DNA of 64,000 nt. Origin: Magnolia sinica (Eukaryota; Streptophyta; Magnoliopsida; Magnoliales; Magnoliaceae). Under the pieces are notes generated by a model, which saw only the letters and a list, made by a program, of their open reading frames with translations, did not search any database and had not been told where the DNA came from. The position numbers and the translations under genes were made by a program. Positions 1-10,905 of the stretch are shown in pieces. The stretch's first letter is position 1, and the number at the start of each line of letters is the position of its first letter. Location: NCBI RefSeq assembly GCF_029962835.1, contig NC_080591.1, forward strand, positions 40,369,501-40,433,500, read 5' to 3'.

Positions 1-1501
1 ATGTGAGTTTAGGCTGTTCTAAGACTAGTCCTGGACCTTGTTCGACTAGTCCTAGCACTGCTTTGACCCATCTAAGAATTTTCTAGATCAGTCGTAAGTT
101 TGTTGCAAAATTCGAATATTTTCTGTTTGGCTTCGACTAGTCTTAGGGTTTGTTCGACTAGTCGTATGAATAGTGTCGACTGTTTCTTCGACCTGTCGTA
201 GAGCTACGACTCAATGTACGGTGTTGAAGATTGGCTAGCTTCAACTAGTCGTGTGAAACCTACGACCAGTCAAAGGGGACCTACGACCAGTCGTAGACCA
301 CCTACGACCAGTCGTGAAACTGCCTGATCTTATTGCGCTCGAATTTTCAAATATCTGTTGGTTCTACGACCAGTCGTAGAGGTCTTTAGACCAGTCGAAG
401 ATGTGATTTTCTCACCTATACATAGAGCACCAATCTCAGAATAAAATATGAAATTGAAGCTAATTTAATTCGGCCTTCTAAGAGATAAATGTGTGCTCCA
501 TTTTAAGCTAAGTGTGCATATTTAATACTCTTTCTTTTGCTTTTCTTATTTGATTTTGTTCCTATATTCCAATCTTATTTGAAAGGAGGAATTATTGTAT
601 TCCGTCTTCGTGGAATCAAAATCAAATAGAGCTACGCCCAATTGGTTTAATTTAAAATTTGTTAGAACTTAGAACCATTACAAAGAGAGTATTGGACATT
701 GAACTTTGACATTCAAATCTCTACTCTGACTTGGTTCTTCTGGGCTGCTACAACGAAGGAGAAAGTCAGGTATTTTACGTTTGTGTAATTTACATTCATT
801 TGGTTTTCTTTTGGGATTTGCCAGAAAAATCTCATTGTATTGGTTATCTGAGGAGAGCTAGGAAAACTCAGAAGAGGGGTTTTTTTAATTGTGTAAGCCC
901 ACAGAGAAAAACACAATTGTGAAGGTTTTGGGTGAACCTGGAAAACCTATCTTTGATAGTGAATGCTCATATCCCCTGTGTGAGGATATTAGGAGTGGAG
1001 TAGTGCTGTGTGGCTGTTGTTGAACAGTTGGTGTACACACAGGCGAACCACTATAACTCTTTGTCTTGTGGTTTGAATGCTTATTTAAGTTTTATATCAC
1101 TTTTCATTCAGATTTGTGGAATGTATGTGTGGATGTGAATGTTGTGAAATTTACATTTCAAGCACAGTGAGAATGTTGTAATAATTTAGTTTTAAATTCC
1201 TGTAATTTATTTCAATTCCTTGCTATTTATTTATGCCTCTCCGGTTTGAGTTTTTGATACAAAGGACATTCTAGAAATAAGGTTGTCCTGCTATAAACCT
1301 TTGGTTTTTAAGGTGTAAGGTTGTCCTTGGAACTGAATTCGTATCAACCTCTCAATACTTGTTTAGTGAGGTTGCTTTTATTTCAGCATTGTGATTTAAT
1401 TTAGTTTATTTGGCTATCTATCTTACTTTATTCTGCTGTTAAAGTTTTATTTTGGCATCGTCCTATTCACCCCCCCTAGGACGTATAGCTAGGCCATTTC
1501 A
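1..1501 (+). mobile_element. Ty1/copia LTR remnant (SIRE/Maximus-like), copy K
   Basis: The 3' end carries the phrase CCTATTCACCCCCCCTAGGA, which I know from the ends of SIRE/Maximus-type copia LTRs, followed by an end in CA near 1501. Upstream, around 930-1060, lies the 'gaaaacctatctttgatagtgaa ... aggagtgga ... cgaaccac' layout typical of the same LTR class. The first 400 bases hold an array of CGAC-AGTCG words, annotated separately. The left end is outside the window. No coding domain is seen. The short open frames at 713-922 look random. LTR identity is fairly sure from the 3' motif; the exact family and left limit are not known. Confidence 0.6.
20..400. repeat. Array of near-palindromic CGAC(C/T)AGTCG words
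   Basis: About ten to twelve copies of a 10-12 base word occur in under 400 bases, for example TTCGACTAGTCGTA, CTACGACCAGTCGTAG and AGACCAGTCGAAG. Early copies have a CTAG core and later ones a CCAG core. The word is nearly its own reverse complement, so each copy could form a small stem or bind a dimeric protein. It lies in the 5' half of the copia LTR remnant, where U3 regulatory sequence would be expected. The function is unknown. Confidence 0.7.
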
Positions 1502-2596
1502 GACCGTTCGGCCAGCCAAGACTTGTTCGGTCAAGTTTCTAGCAGTGACAAGAATTCAGATTTTAGGCATATTGGGCTAACCAAACTTGGGCTTGGGCCA
1601 GCTGAATTTTTGAAAGATACTCTCCCGCGAAATCCGAGTGCCATTGGAATGAAATCGTTGGAATCTGACTAGCCGAACCGACACTCAGGCCAGCCGAATT
1701 TCCAAAATCTTTGAAATAGAGGGCTTCTCTCATTCATTTATCCAACGAAAGCTAGTGAGAAAATCCATCTTTTCAAGAGAGAAAGTCAGGCACCTCTTAA
1801 GCTTTTTTAGCGTATTTCTAATATTTTGTTTTAGCTTATTTCATTCTCTTTCTCAAGATGCTTTAACCATCTTTAATAGAGTAATCCAAACTTTACTTGA
1901 GATCAAGAGAATTGAATTTGCAGCACTTAGGGTTTTTGTTTTATATTGAATACTTTATAGATCCCTATATTCTTTTGGGTTGAACTCATACACAACTTCA
2001 TCTGTATCCTAAGAAGAAGATCACTGCATTCAAGCTACACTACGACTTCAAGTTGCCAATCGAAGATAAGTACTATCTTTATATTCATTTCAGTTTGGGT
2101 TTTTCAAAGATAGACCAGAAATCTCAGCGGGTTTGTTTATGGTGATCCCATGAAAATCACAAAGTGGGTTTTGTTGTGATAGCCTATGAATATCGCAATA
2201 ACTATATTAGGTTGTTAAGGTGATCTTAGGAAAACCTTGAGATAGTGAAATCCAAAATTACGAGTATAGTAATTTTGGGAGTGGAGTAGGTTGCATTTTT
2301 GCACCGAACCACTACAATTCCTGTGTGCATTGGGGTGATTGCTTTTATTACTTATATGCCTATCTTGAGTTCTGTTTTCTCTTGCTAAAGTTTGATATTT
2401 TGATTTCAAAGACGTCGTGAAATAAAGTTGTTCTGCCTAAATCCTTTAGGTAAAGGTTGTCCTACGAACTATTTGATATCAAGAATTCAATACTTTAAGT
2501 AATTGAGTTTAATTACTTTATTATTCTGCATTGTATCGAAATATTTGGCATAGTCCTATTCACCCCCCTGTAAGACATCTATAGCTCGTCCTTTCA
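1502..2596 (+). mobile_element. Ty1/copia LTR remnant (SIRE/Maximus-like), copy L
   Basis: This segment ends with TCCTATTCACCCCCCTGTAA and then CTTTCA at 2596, directly before a copia primer-binding site, so it is the 3' part of a 5' LTR. It has the same internal order as copy K: a word array, a leader-like stretch, a 'ggagtggagtagg ... cgaaccactacaattcc' block, and a C-rich end. The words differ: here they are GGCCAGCC/TTCGGC types between about 1502 and 1710. I cannot see a clear TG start. L and K are therefore related but distinct LTRs lying end to end. Confidence 0.6.
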
Positions 2597-2741
2597 AGGG
2601 GTATCAGAGTGAGGTTGCTCTTTTTGGGATTAACTTACTAGAGCTAGATCCATAGTTATTGGAATGTCAAATTTTGATATTCTATCCATTTCTAGGCCAC
2701 CTCCCTTTGATAGCCCGAACTATTTTTATTGGAAAGCAAGG
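2597..2741 (+). mobile_element. Copia primer-binding site and gag start
   Basis: GGTATCAGAGT at about 2600-2610 matches the initiator tRNA-Met primer-binding site used by copia elements. An ATG at 2665 opens a frame with the motif RPPPFDSPNYFYWKAR, which is the start of copia gag (family form: F-x-G-x-NY-x-x-W). The frame is cut at 2741 by the insertion of Athila element A. The copia fragment at 25650-26335 has the same orientation and is probably part of the same broken element. Confidence 0.75.
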
Positions 2742-4261
2742 TGTTAAGGGTCAAATATTGCATATTAGACCCTATCTATTACTTGATTTTATAAACATGA
2801 TAATGCTTAATGCTTTGTTTTAATCATATTTGTGTTGCAAGGTGAATTTAGGAGCTTAGATTAAAAAGGATGTTAAACGCATGGATTTAACACTCAAGAA
2901 TCACTGAGGCCGATGTACAGACCCCTAACAGGGGCTGTCAAAAGGAATGGATAGAGCAAATTGCTCCAAAACATCAAGGTGGGACCCACTTTATGTGGTT
3001 AGAGTACACGGAAGTTGTGCACTCCCTATGCACTGAATCATCCAGACCGGTCAAAGACCGCTAACCCGACCCCTCTCGAATTCAAAAATCCGATCCCGCC
3101 TGTGAAAGCCAACAGTGACTTGCGGACAGATTTGGGTGGGCCACTATCATCATACATTCGATGATCCACACCGTTCATTGAATTCAGGGGGCCAAACCGA
3201 CCGTACCCTAATCTGCGGCCCAATTTTCTCAAACGTTGCATGTACATGAAGTCTCAAACATAGGACGGATGACAAAATAGAAACTCTATGGGCCACACTA
3301 AATCTGATCCAAAACCGTCCATCTCCGACTGGTTTTTTATCATGAATCCATTGGACGGAGTGGATTTCCTCACCAGATTTGATCAGGGGCCCACCGATCA
3401 TCACAGCGCAGGTTCTTGCGCAGGGTGTGCATCCGAGAAAGCCGGATGAACCAAGAAAGTCAGATTTCTTCTTCCTTTCCTTCATTATTTTAGTATTTTA
3501 TTTAAGAGAATTTTAGCTTAATCATGTCTATGATTGGCTAAACCTCTTCGCTAGGGCTAAGAGGTGAGGCTTGTAGTGTGATGAGATGCTTTCTATGCTT
3601 GGATTTATGTTAAGTTGAACTATCCTTGATTCTAGTTTGATTATAAGGAATTCTTTTAGTTTTTAATGGTTTATTGTGACTTAAATTACAATGGATCTGC
3701 GATAGCTTTAAGCATGTTCTTTTCATTATTGTGATTGTGAAATTAGGAACCCCGTTGTTCACCATCGTCCCTTTGACATGGTTGGATGATGGAACCTTTC
3801 CTAATGTTCATCATTCTCTCAGAGTGTATGTGAATTGCTAAATTCTGTTGTTTACTTTGTCTCATGGGCATGGTTTTGTGATGGAATCAACTCTAGTTCT
3901 CATACCTCTCCTCTATTGAGAACTAGATTAAAGGAAGTTCATAGTTGATTTTAATGAATTATCTTCAAATTAGATGAAGATGGGACTCTAATTCCAGTTG
4001 TGTTCTTGAATCAAGCATAGATCTCCCTAATCTCTACAAGTGGATCCTTTGAAACCCTAGTTTCCCACCTTTGAATTTTACAAGTTTTAGTTTAATAATT
4101 CACCATTATTCTCCTACATTCTCCTAATGTAGATTACATCTTCTTCTAGTTCTAGTTCTGGTTACTTTCAGAATACGTACAAGGTTCAGTCCCTATGGAT
4201 TTGACCTCGGTCTTACAGAGATTATTACTACATCGCGTCCCTATACTTGGGGTAGTGAACA
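2742..4261 (+). repeat. 5' LTR of Athila element A
   Basis: The LTR begins TGTTAAGGGTCAAATATTGC just after copia sequence ending in CAAGG and ends GTGAACA before the primer site. It is about 1.5 kb long. The start matches the reverse complement of the LTR edges at 10905, 20297 and 39533, and the last 90 bases (CCTCGGTCTTAC... CTATACTTGGGG) match the LTR ends at 8675, 18062 and 26336. The partner LTR starts at 21241. The small open frames on the minus strand at 3038-3485 are within the LTR and are not genes. Confidence 0.88.
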
Positions 4262-4267
4262 AGTTTT

Positions 4268-4285
4268 TGGTGTTGTTGCCGGGGA
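4268..4285 (+). other. Primer-binding site of element A (tRNA-Asp type)
   Basis: TGGTGTTGTTGCCGGGGA lies six bases after the LTR end. Athila-group elements use the 3' end of tRNA-Asp, whose complement is TGGCGCCGTTGCCGGGGA; this copy is close to that form. Confidence 0.8.
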
Positions 4286-4850
4286 CCAATGGCTACATTT
4301 TTCTAAGAATAACTAGTTTTAGAATTAGTTTAAGATTATGGTTTTTCTATTTTTAGGATTAGGGTTGATTTTTTAATTTTTAGAAACTAACTTACTTTCT
4401 AATTTTAGGTTTAGAACTTTCCTAATCAGTCTTTTAAAAACTTTCTATTTTTTATCTTTAGAAATTTTTCTTTTTTAGAAACTAGTTTACTTTCTATTAG
4501 AACTTTCTAATTTTGGAATCCCTATTTTAGAAACTGACTTGTTTTGTTTTGTTCTACGGGACCTTAATTTAGGAACTTATAATTTGGCAACTTGTTTCCA
4601 ACACTTCTCTCTTTCTATTTCTAGATTTTTATTTCCTTACTTTCTTTTAGGTTTAGGTTGGAATATGAAATTGAGGGTTGAGAGTGTTTCATGCCCAAGT
4701 GGGTCCGTGACAACACTCGACATCTTTTAAGTGAAGGAGGATTGGTTGAGGGGTTATCTATCCATCACAGGATTAGACACTACTTGAGATCCTCAGAGTT
4801 AATTGATATGATGGCTGTAAATCAACCGGCAAGTCCAGGATGAGAATGAG
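4286..4850 (+). other. Untranslated leader of element A
   Basis: This is a leader of about 560 bases between the primer site and gag. It is rich in T and in AG runs built from words such as TTAGAAACTA and TTTCTAATTTTAGG, repeated loosely. The same A/T-rich leader appears in reverse at 17520-18000 in element B. There is no coding signal apart from the run-in to gag near 4690-4850. Confidence 0.6.
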
Positions 4851-5990
4851 ATGCATCAAGCACCCCCACCTCGTACTTTGCGAGATTATTTACAATCGGC
4901 GGGGGTGAGCACCCTCTTATGCATGATTTTTTCAGAAAATACGGGACGAATGGATATTAAGCCAGGGGTGATCCAACTCCTTCCAAAATTCTATGGACTT
5001 GAATCTAAAAGTCCATATTTGCACTTGAAAGAGTTTGATGAGATCATAGCCACTTTATATTTTCCAAACGTATTTGAGGACACAGTTAAACTGAAACTCT
5101 TTCCCTTTTCTTTGAAAAAGAAAGCTAAGACGTGGTTTCATTCACTACGACCTAGATCTATTGGCACATGGAATGATATAATAAGGGAATTCATAAAGAA
5201 ATTTTTTCCACATCATTAAACAAACACCCTTAGAAAGTCAATCATGAACTTCGCCCAAAAGGAGGATAAAACATTCTTACAATGTTGGGAAAGGTTCAAG
5301 GATCTTGTCAGGTCATGCCTACAACACGGTTTTGAAACGTGGCGCATTACACACTTTTTCTATGATGGTCTGACATCTTCCATATGCCAATTGGTTTAGA
5401 CAATGTGCAATGGGGAATTCATGAATAAAAATGTCGATGATGTGTGGGACTACTTGGATAGACTTGTTAAAAATGCACAATCATGTGACACTTACCCAAA
5501 ATCAAGCACCACTTCTAGGCCCACTCAATCAAAGGAGAGGGGCGGATACCTTCTAAAAGAGGATGATGATATCAATACTAAAGTACCTAATCTCATAAGG
5601 AAATTCAAGGCCATGGAATTAAAGAAGGATAGGGTTAAGGAAACTGTTTACGGTATTTGTGCTTGCAACATTCACTCAATTAAAAATTGTTTAACAATAC
5701 CTGCCTTTTAAGAGGTGTTCAATGAGCAATCCAATGCTGTGAATAATTACCAAAGACCTTTTAATGGACCTACCTCCAATACATACAATCCCAGTTGAAG
5801 AAATCATCCAAATTTTAGTTGGAGGAATGGACAAACTGCTACCCCTCAAGGTTTTTTTAATCAAATTCCAAATCAAGTGAAACCTCAAGAGGATCCAGTT
5901 CTAAAACATATTCAAGACCAAGAGCTACTAAATCGGAATTCGGCACAAGCATTCCAGGATATCAGATCAACATTGGGAACACTTGTGTCA
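4851..5990 (+). pseudogene. Athila gag remains, element A
   Basis: The capsid-like gag protein packages element RNA into cytoplasmic particles. Visible Athila hallmarks are the TLRDYL start, DIKPGVIQLLPKFYG, the PYLHLKEFDEI block, LKLFPFSLK-KAKTW, and further on MCNGEFMNKNVDDVWDYLD. A cysteine/histidine knuckle remnant (CACNIH...NC) is near 5660-5700. The order agrees with B (minus, 16270-17475) and C (minus, 55674-56486). It is a decayed fossil and not translatable as one protein. Confidence 0.85.
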
Positions 5991-6099
5991 TCTATTTAAA
6001 GGATAGAGTCGCACTTAACAATTGGGGAAAAAGGGATTCTTATAGCCCAACCTTTCCCCATTCCTAAACTATAATACGAAATAAGCGATCCAAGCTCTT

Positions 6100-7240
6100 T
6101 AAATAAGATGGAGCAAGTTAAATCTATCACCACTTTTAGGAGTGGGACGACCACTGACAAAACCATTCCGGTTAGGGCTGAAAAGCCTAAGGACCCGGAA
6201 GAGGACACAATGATAGATCTTACTATGCCTCACAAGAACTAGAACCAGAACTTCAAGGCAAGCCGGTTGCCCCATTCCCCCAACGGTTGGTTACACCAAA
6301 ACCTCTCTCTAACTCTTAGGACATTCTAAAGGTGTTGAAACAAGTGAAGGTCAATATTCTTCTACTGATGCAGTTAAACAAATACCTTCATATGCTAAAT
6401 TTCTGAAAGACTTGTGTACGACTAAAAGACAGTAAAATATTCAAAAGAAAATTTTCTTAACCGAGAAAGTGAGTGTCATCCTAAAGCAAGATGTGCCATA
6501 GAAATTCAAAGATCCCGGTAGCCCAACAATACCTTATGTAATCGGGAACTACCGAATTAAACACGCACTTCTTGACTTAAGAACAAGCATAAATCTGATT
6601 CCCTACTTGGTGTACAAACAATTAGGTTTGGGTGAATTAAAACCCACCCTAACCACATTACAACTTGTTGATCGGTCAATTCGTGTATCGAGAGGAATAA
6701 TTGAGGATGTGTTGGTCTAGGTTGACAGATTCTACTAACCAGTATATTTTATCGTCCTGGATATGGAACCCATCAGTAATATGAGCACTCAAATTCCCGT
6801 CATTCTTGGTTGCCCATTCCTTGCCACTTTTAACACAATCGTTAATTGCAAGAATGGAGTCATGAGTATGTCCTTTAAGAATATGACAGGAGTTAAATAT
6901 CTTTTTCAATATAGGCAGATGATTAGAGGATGATGATGTTTTCCACGACGTTAATATGATTGACTCTTTCATGGAAGATATAACACACTTGACCTTATCC
7001 TTTAACCATCTAGAGACATGCTTGTCCCACTCCCAGAATTTTATTAATGACATGATTAGGGAGATGGGTGTCATGCTTGATACTGTGCCGGTACTTGAAG
7101 TTAACTGGTAGAGGCCACAATTTGAAGAGTTGCCCCAAACTAATGAAGTGTCTCTACCATCTAACCTTAATGCACCGAAGCTTGACCTAAAACCTTTGCC
7201 CTCTAATTTGAACTGTCTATTTAGGTCAAGATGAGACATA
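6100..7240 (+). pseudogene. Athila protease-region remains, element A
   Basis: The region matches, block by block, the protease part of element B at 14941-16068. It shows the PFPQRL lead-in, the PSYAKFLKDL block, and the aspartic protease area around 6560-6850 (GTSVNLIPYSVY in B, with the D-x-G-type site), then the PQFEELP block. The role in the family is cleavage of the Gag-Pol polyprotein. The copy is strongly eroded. The 187-residue open frame on the opposite strand at 6676-7239 is a shadow. Confidence 0.75.
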
Positions 7241-7244
7241 CTCG

Positions 7245-8612
7245 GTGGTGATCTCTTCCCACCTTGAGCAAGAACAGGAGAGTATGCTCATATCTACTCT
7301 CGTTGAACATAAGGGGGCCCTTGGATGGACGATTGCGGACCCCAAGGGAATTGACCCTTCGATTTCTACTCACCACATTTATTTTGAGGATAATATGAAG
7401 ACCTCACGACAATCACAACGTAGACTAAATTCAAACATGAAAGAAGTGGTTAAGGCCAATGTTCTTAAACTATTGGATGTGGGTATCATATATCCTATAT
7501 CTGGTAGTTAATGGGTGAGTCCAACTCAGGTGGTTCCTAAGAAGTCAAGAATCACCATCGTAGCCAATGCTGACAATGAACTTATGCTAACTAGAGTCAC
7601 TACTAGTTGGAGAATGTGCATTGACTACAAGAAGTTGAATATCGTCATGAGGAAGGACCACTTTCCTTTGCCCTTCATTGATGAAATTTTAAAAACGTTA
7701 GTAGGTCATTCCTACTACTGTTTTCTTGACGAGTATTCGGGCTACAACCAAATAGAGATAGCCCCTGAAGATTAAGAAAAGACCATATTTACATGTCCTT
7801 ACGACACCTTTGCTTACCAAAGGATGTCATTCGGACTATGTTATGCCCCTGCTATTTTTCAACGATGCATGATGAGTATTTTTTCTGATATGGTGGGGTA
7901 ATATATAGAGGTCTTCATGGAAGACTTCTCTGTCTTCGGTCCATCTTTCAGCAATTGCTTAAAGAATCTTAAATGTGTGCTGAAAAGATGTGAAGAAAAG
8001 AATTTGGTACTCAATTGGGAGAAGTATTATTTCATGATTCGTAAGGGAATTATCCTTGGATATATCATCTCGTCCAAAGGAATCAAGGTAGATAAGACAA
8101 AAAATGATCTTATCTCTAACCTACCTCCACCTAAGAACATACGAGACGTGTGATCCTTCTTAGTATATGCCGGTTTTTACAGAAGATTCATAAAGAAATT
8201 TAGTCTCCTCTCTCGTCCTCTATGTAATCTACTTCAAAAGGATGCACTATACGAGTGGACTGAGCAATGCTAGGAAGCTTTTACTAAGCTCAAAGGCATG
8301 TTAACCACTGCACCTATCATGCAACCACCCGATTGTAACCTTCTTTTTAAACATATGTGCGACGCGTCTGACTATGCTCTTGGGGCAGTTTTAGGCCAAA
8401 GAAGTGAAAAGAAGCCCTACGGTATTCATTACGCAAGTACAACTCTAAATCCTACCCAAGTGAACTACTCGACTACGGAAAAAGAACACTTAGTCGTAGT
8501 GTTCGCTTTGGATAATTTAGGTCGTACTTGATCAGATCTAAGATCATTATTTACACAGATCATGCGGTGCTTAAGCATCTTCTTTCTAAGAATGATACTG
8601 AGCCCCGCCTGA
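7245..8612 (+). pseudogene. Athila reverse transcriptase and RNase H remains, element A
   Basis: The remains start with the KGALGWTIADPKGIDPS block, followed by the RT palm with WRMCIDYKKLN and a FPLPFIDEIL block, then the thumb (DVRSFLG-like area near 8140) and an RNase H part with [15 protein letters not shown] and NYSTTEKE. The order is that of Ty3/gypsy pol. The copy stops where the leader of the neighbouring minus-strand element begins. It is a fossil with several breaks. Confidence 0.85.
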
Positions 8613-8650
8613 TCTTAAAACTAGTTAAACTCAGACAACATAGCCGTCAA

Positions 8651-8668
8651 TCCCCAGCAACGGCGCCA
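8651..8668 (-). other. Minus-strand primer-binding site left of B's left LTR
   Basis: The reverse complement reads TGGCGCCGTTGCTGGGGA, 17 of 18 bases identical to the tRNA-Asp-type site of Athila elements. About 35 bases of leader lie to its left, matching the leader beside the right LTR at 18010-18050. A primer site here means that the LTR at 8675-10905 also served as the 5' LTR of a further copy whose body is now missing. Confidence 0.8.
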
Positions 8669-8674
8669 AAAACT

Positions 8675-10905
8675 TGTTCACTCCCCAAGTATAGGGTTGT
8701 GATGTAGTAATAAACTCGGTGAGACCGAGGTCGAATCCACAGGGATTGAAACCTGTACGTAATCTGAAAGTAACCAAAACTAGAACTAGATAAAGATAAA
8801 ACCTAAATTAACTGAATATGAGTGAATAATGGTGAAATAGTAATCTAAAACTTGTAGAATTCAAAGGTGGGAAACTAGGGATTCAGAGGATCCACTTGTA
8901 TAGATCAGGGAGATCTATGCTTGATTTATGAACTCAACTGGACTTCGAGTCCCATCTTCATCCAGTTGGAAGATGTATCACTAAAGCTCGATCTGAACTT
9001 CCTTTGATCTAGTTTTCAGAGATGAAGGTATGAGAATTAGAGTCGATTCCATCACAAAACCATGCCCATGAGACAAAGTAAACAACAGAACTAAACCAAT
9101 CCACAACCAATCAGAAGATGTATGAATGTTAGGAAGGATTCCATCACTCAACCATGTCCAAGGGGCGATGGTGAACAACAGGGTTGCCTAACCATATAAT
9201 TAGAATAGTGAAAAGGAATTACTTAAAGTCATTGCAGATCTATTGTAATGTAAGTCACAACAAACCATTAAAAACTACAGGCAATTCCTTATAATCAAAC
9301 TAACATCAATATCAAGTTCAACATGAATCAAAGCCATAGAGTATTACCCATCACGTGACAAGCTTCACCTCTTAGCCCTAGCTAAGAGGTTTAGCCTAAC
9401 ATGATTGGACTAAAACTCTCAAAAATCATAATAACTATACAAGTAATTAAAACAAAAATAAATAAAAATTCTAAAATACTCTGAAACAAACTCTCTTTCT
9501 CTGCTCCACGTCCACGCTCCAGATCAAGATGATCCTCCTCTCTCTCTTTTCCTTTTCTTTTATAGCAATAGGGAGGTCGGTTGCGAGTGCGTAAGAGGTT
9601 ACGCACTCCCTTTTGCAGCGGGAGAAAGCTCCTGACTTACGCTGATTTCTCAGTGGGGCCCAGGCTTGTGTAACTTGATAAATCCAGTCCGTTCATTAGA
9701 TTGTGCACGGAAAACTAGTTAGACATGATCGTTTTTACTCTGTTTTGGTGTGGCCCACCAGACTTTCTATGCTACCATTCATTTTCTGTCAGACGGTTAA
9801 GATCATCCCAGCAGTTTTACTCTCAAACTTTTGAAACCTAGGCTTGGATGAGAGGGCGCTTGGGCTCCTAATGGACGATCCAGATCGGACCGTTGATGCA
9901 TGATGGTGGCCCACAAAAATCCCTCCGCATGCTTTGTTGCGAAACAAAGCCTACACAGCGGCGCTGTGATGTTTGGTGGCCCACTGATTGATGTCAGGTG
10001 GAAAATCCATACCGTCCATTGAAGTCTCCTCAAAACATCATTGGGAATGGATGGTTTTGGAGTGAAATTGGTGTGGCCCACACGATCTTCTATTCTGCCG
10101 TCCATCCTACATTCAACGGCTAGGATTTTTCCATGGATTGCATGATGTCAAAATATCACCTAGGTGACGTTAATACCCCTCCTCTGTACACAATGGACGG
10201 TTCAGATCGATGATTTGGATGAGGGGTGCGCCCCACTGCACAGAACCGGCGGACAATGTGAGGACGCGGTCCTTTTTTGAATTGGAGAAGAGGGAGTCGG
10301 TCAGCATGCGCTGACCGACTTTAAGAAATTCAGTGCACGGCTAGTGCACTTGTGCACCGTGCACACGTGATGTACATGAGGTCCTATGGAGATGTTCGTG
10401 AGAAATCCGCTCCGTCCATCCGTATTTTCAGATCATTTAATGCGTTGAGACCAATTTTGAAGCATATCCAGATAGCAGGTGGGCCCAAAATCAATGGTTT
10501 ATGGGATGATCTGTCTGTTGGGCCACTTCCACAGGGATCAAATGGATGAAATTCGACGTGTACGGTTAATTTATGGTCCTCAGGCCATGTATGAAGTTTC
10601 GAATCGAACGTATGGTGAAAACTCTATAATCTTGCATTCTAGACGAATTTTAGGCCTCTTTAGCGTGAAATATTGGATTTCCTCGAATCTCGAGCGTGTA
10701 AACTCTTCGATTTCGGTCCCCTGGAGTCCGTCCCTCACTGTGGTGCTTCTTGAGAGTTAATTCTATGCCTTTAGCATTCTTTTCAGTCCACACTCATAAA
10801 TCCACCTTACAACACAAACACGATTAAAATAAGACGTTAAACTATATCATGCTCGTAAAATCGAGTAATAACTGGGGTCTAATATGCAATATTTGACCCT
10901 CAACA
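8675..10905 (-). repeat. Left (3') LTR of element B
   Basis: Read on the minus strand it begins TGTTGAGGGTCAAATATTGC at 10905 and ends GGGAGTGAACA at 8675. On its right lies a polypurine tract (reverse complement TGGTTGGGAGTTG, 10906-10918), as expected for a 3' LTR. On its left lie a primer site and leader, as expected for a 5' LTR. It therefore appears to be a shared middle LTR of a former tandem. The open frames at 9803-10105 and 10352-10760 are repeated in the right LTR and are not genes. Confidence 0.9.
9557..9565 (-). promoter_or_regulatory. TATA box of the left LTR of B
   Basis: CTATAAAAG on the minus strand is followed downstream by a purine-rich start-like stretch (GGAAAAGAGAGAGAGGAGGA). 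The same motif is conserved at 18946-18954 in the other LTR and as TATATAAAG at 22172-22180 in the LTR of A. The position inside the LTR fits the U3/R border. Confidence 0.55.

Noticed and set aside
6676-7239. A 187-codon minus-strand frame
   Set aside because: It is a shadow of the protease region of element A on the opposite strand; similar shadows occur opposite B and C.
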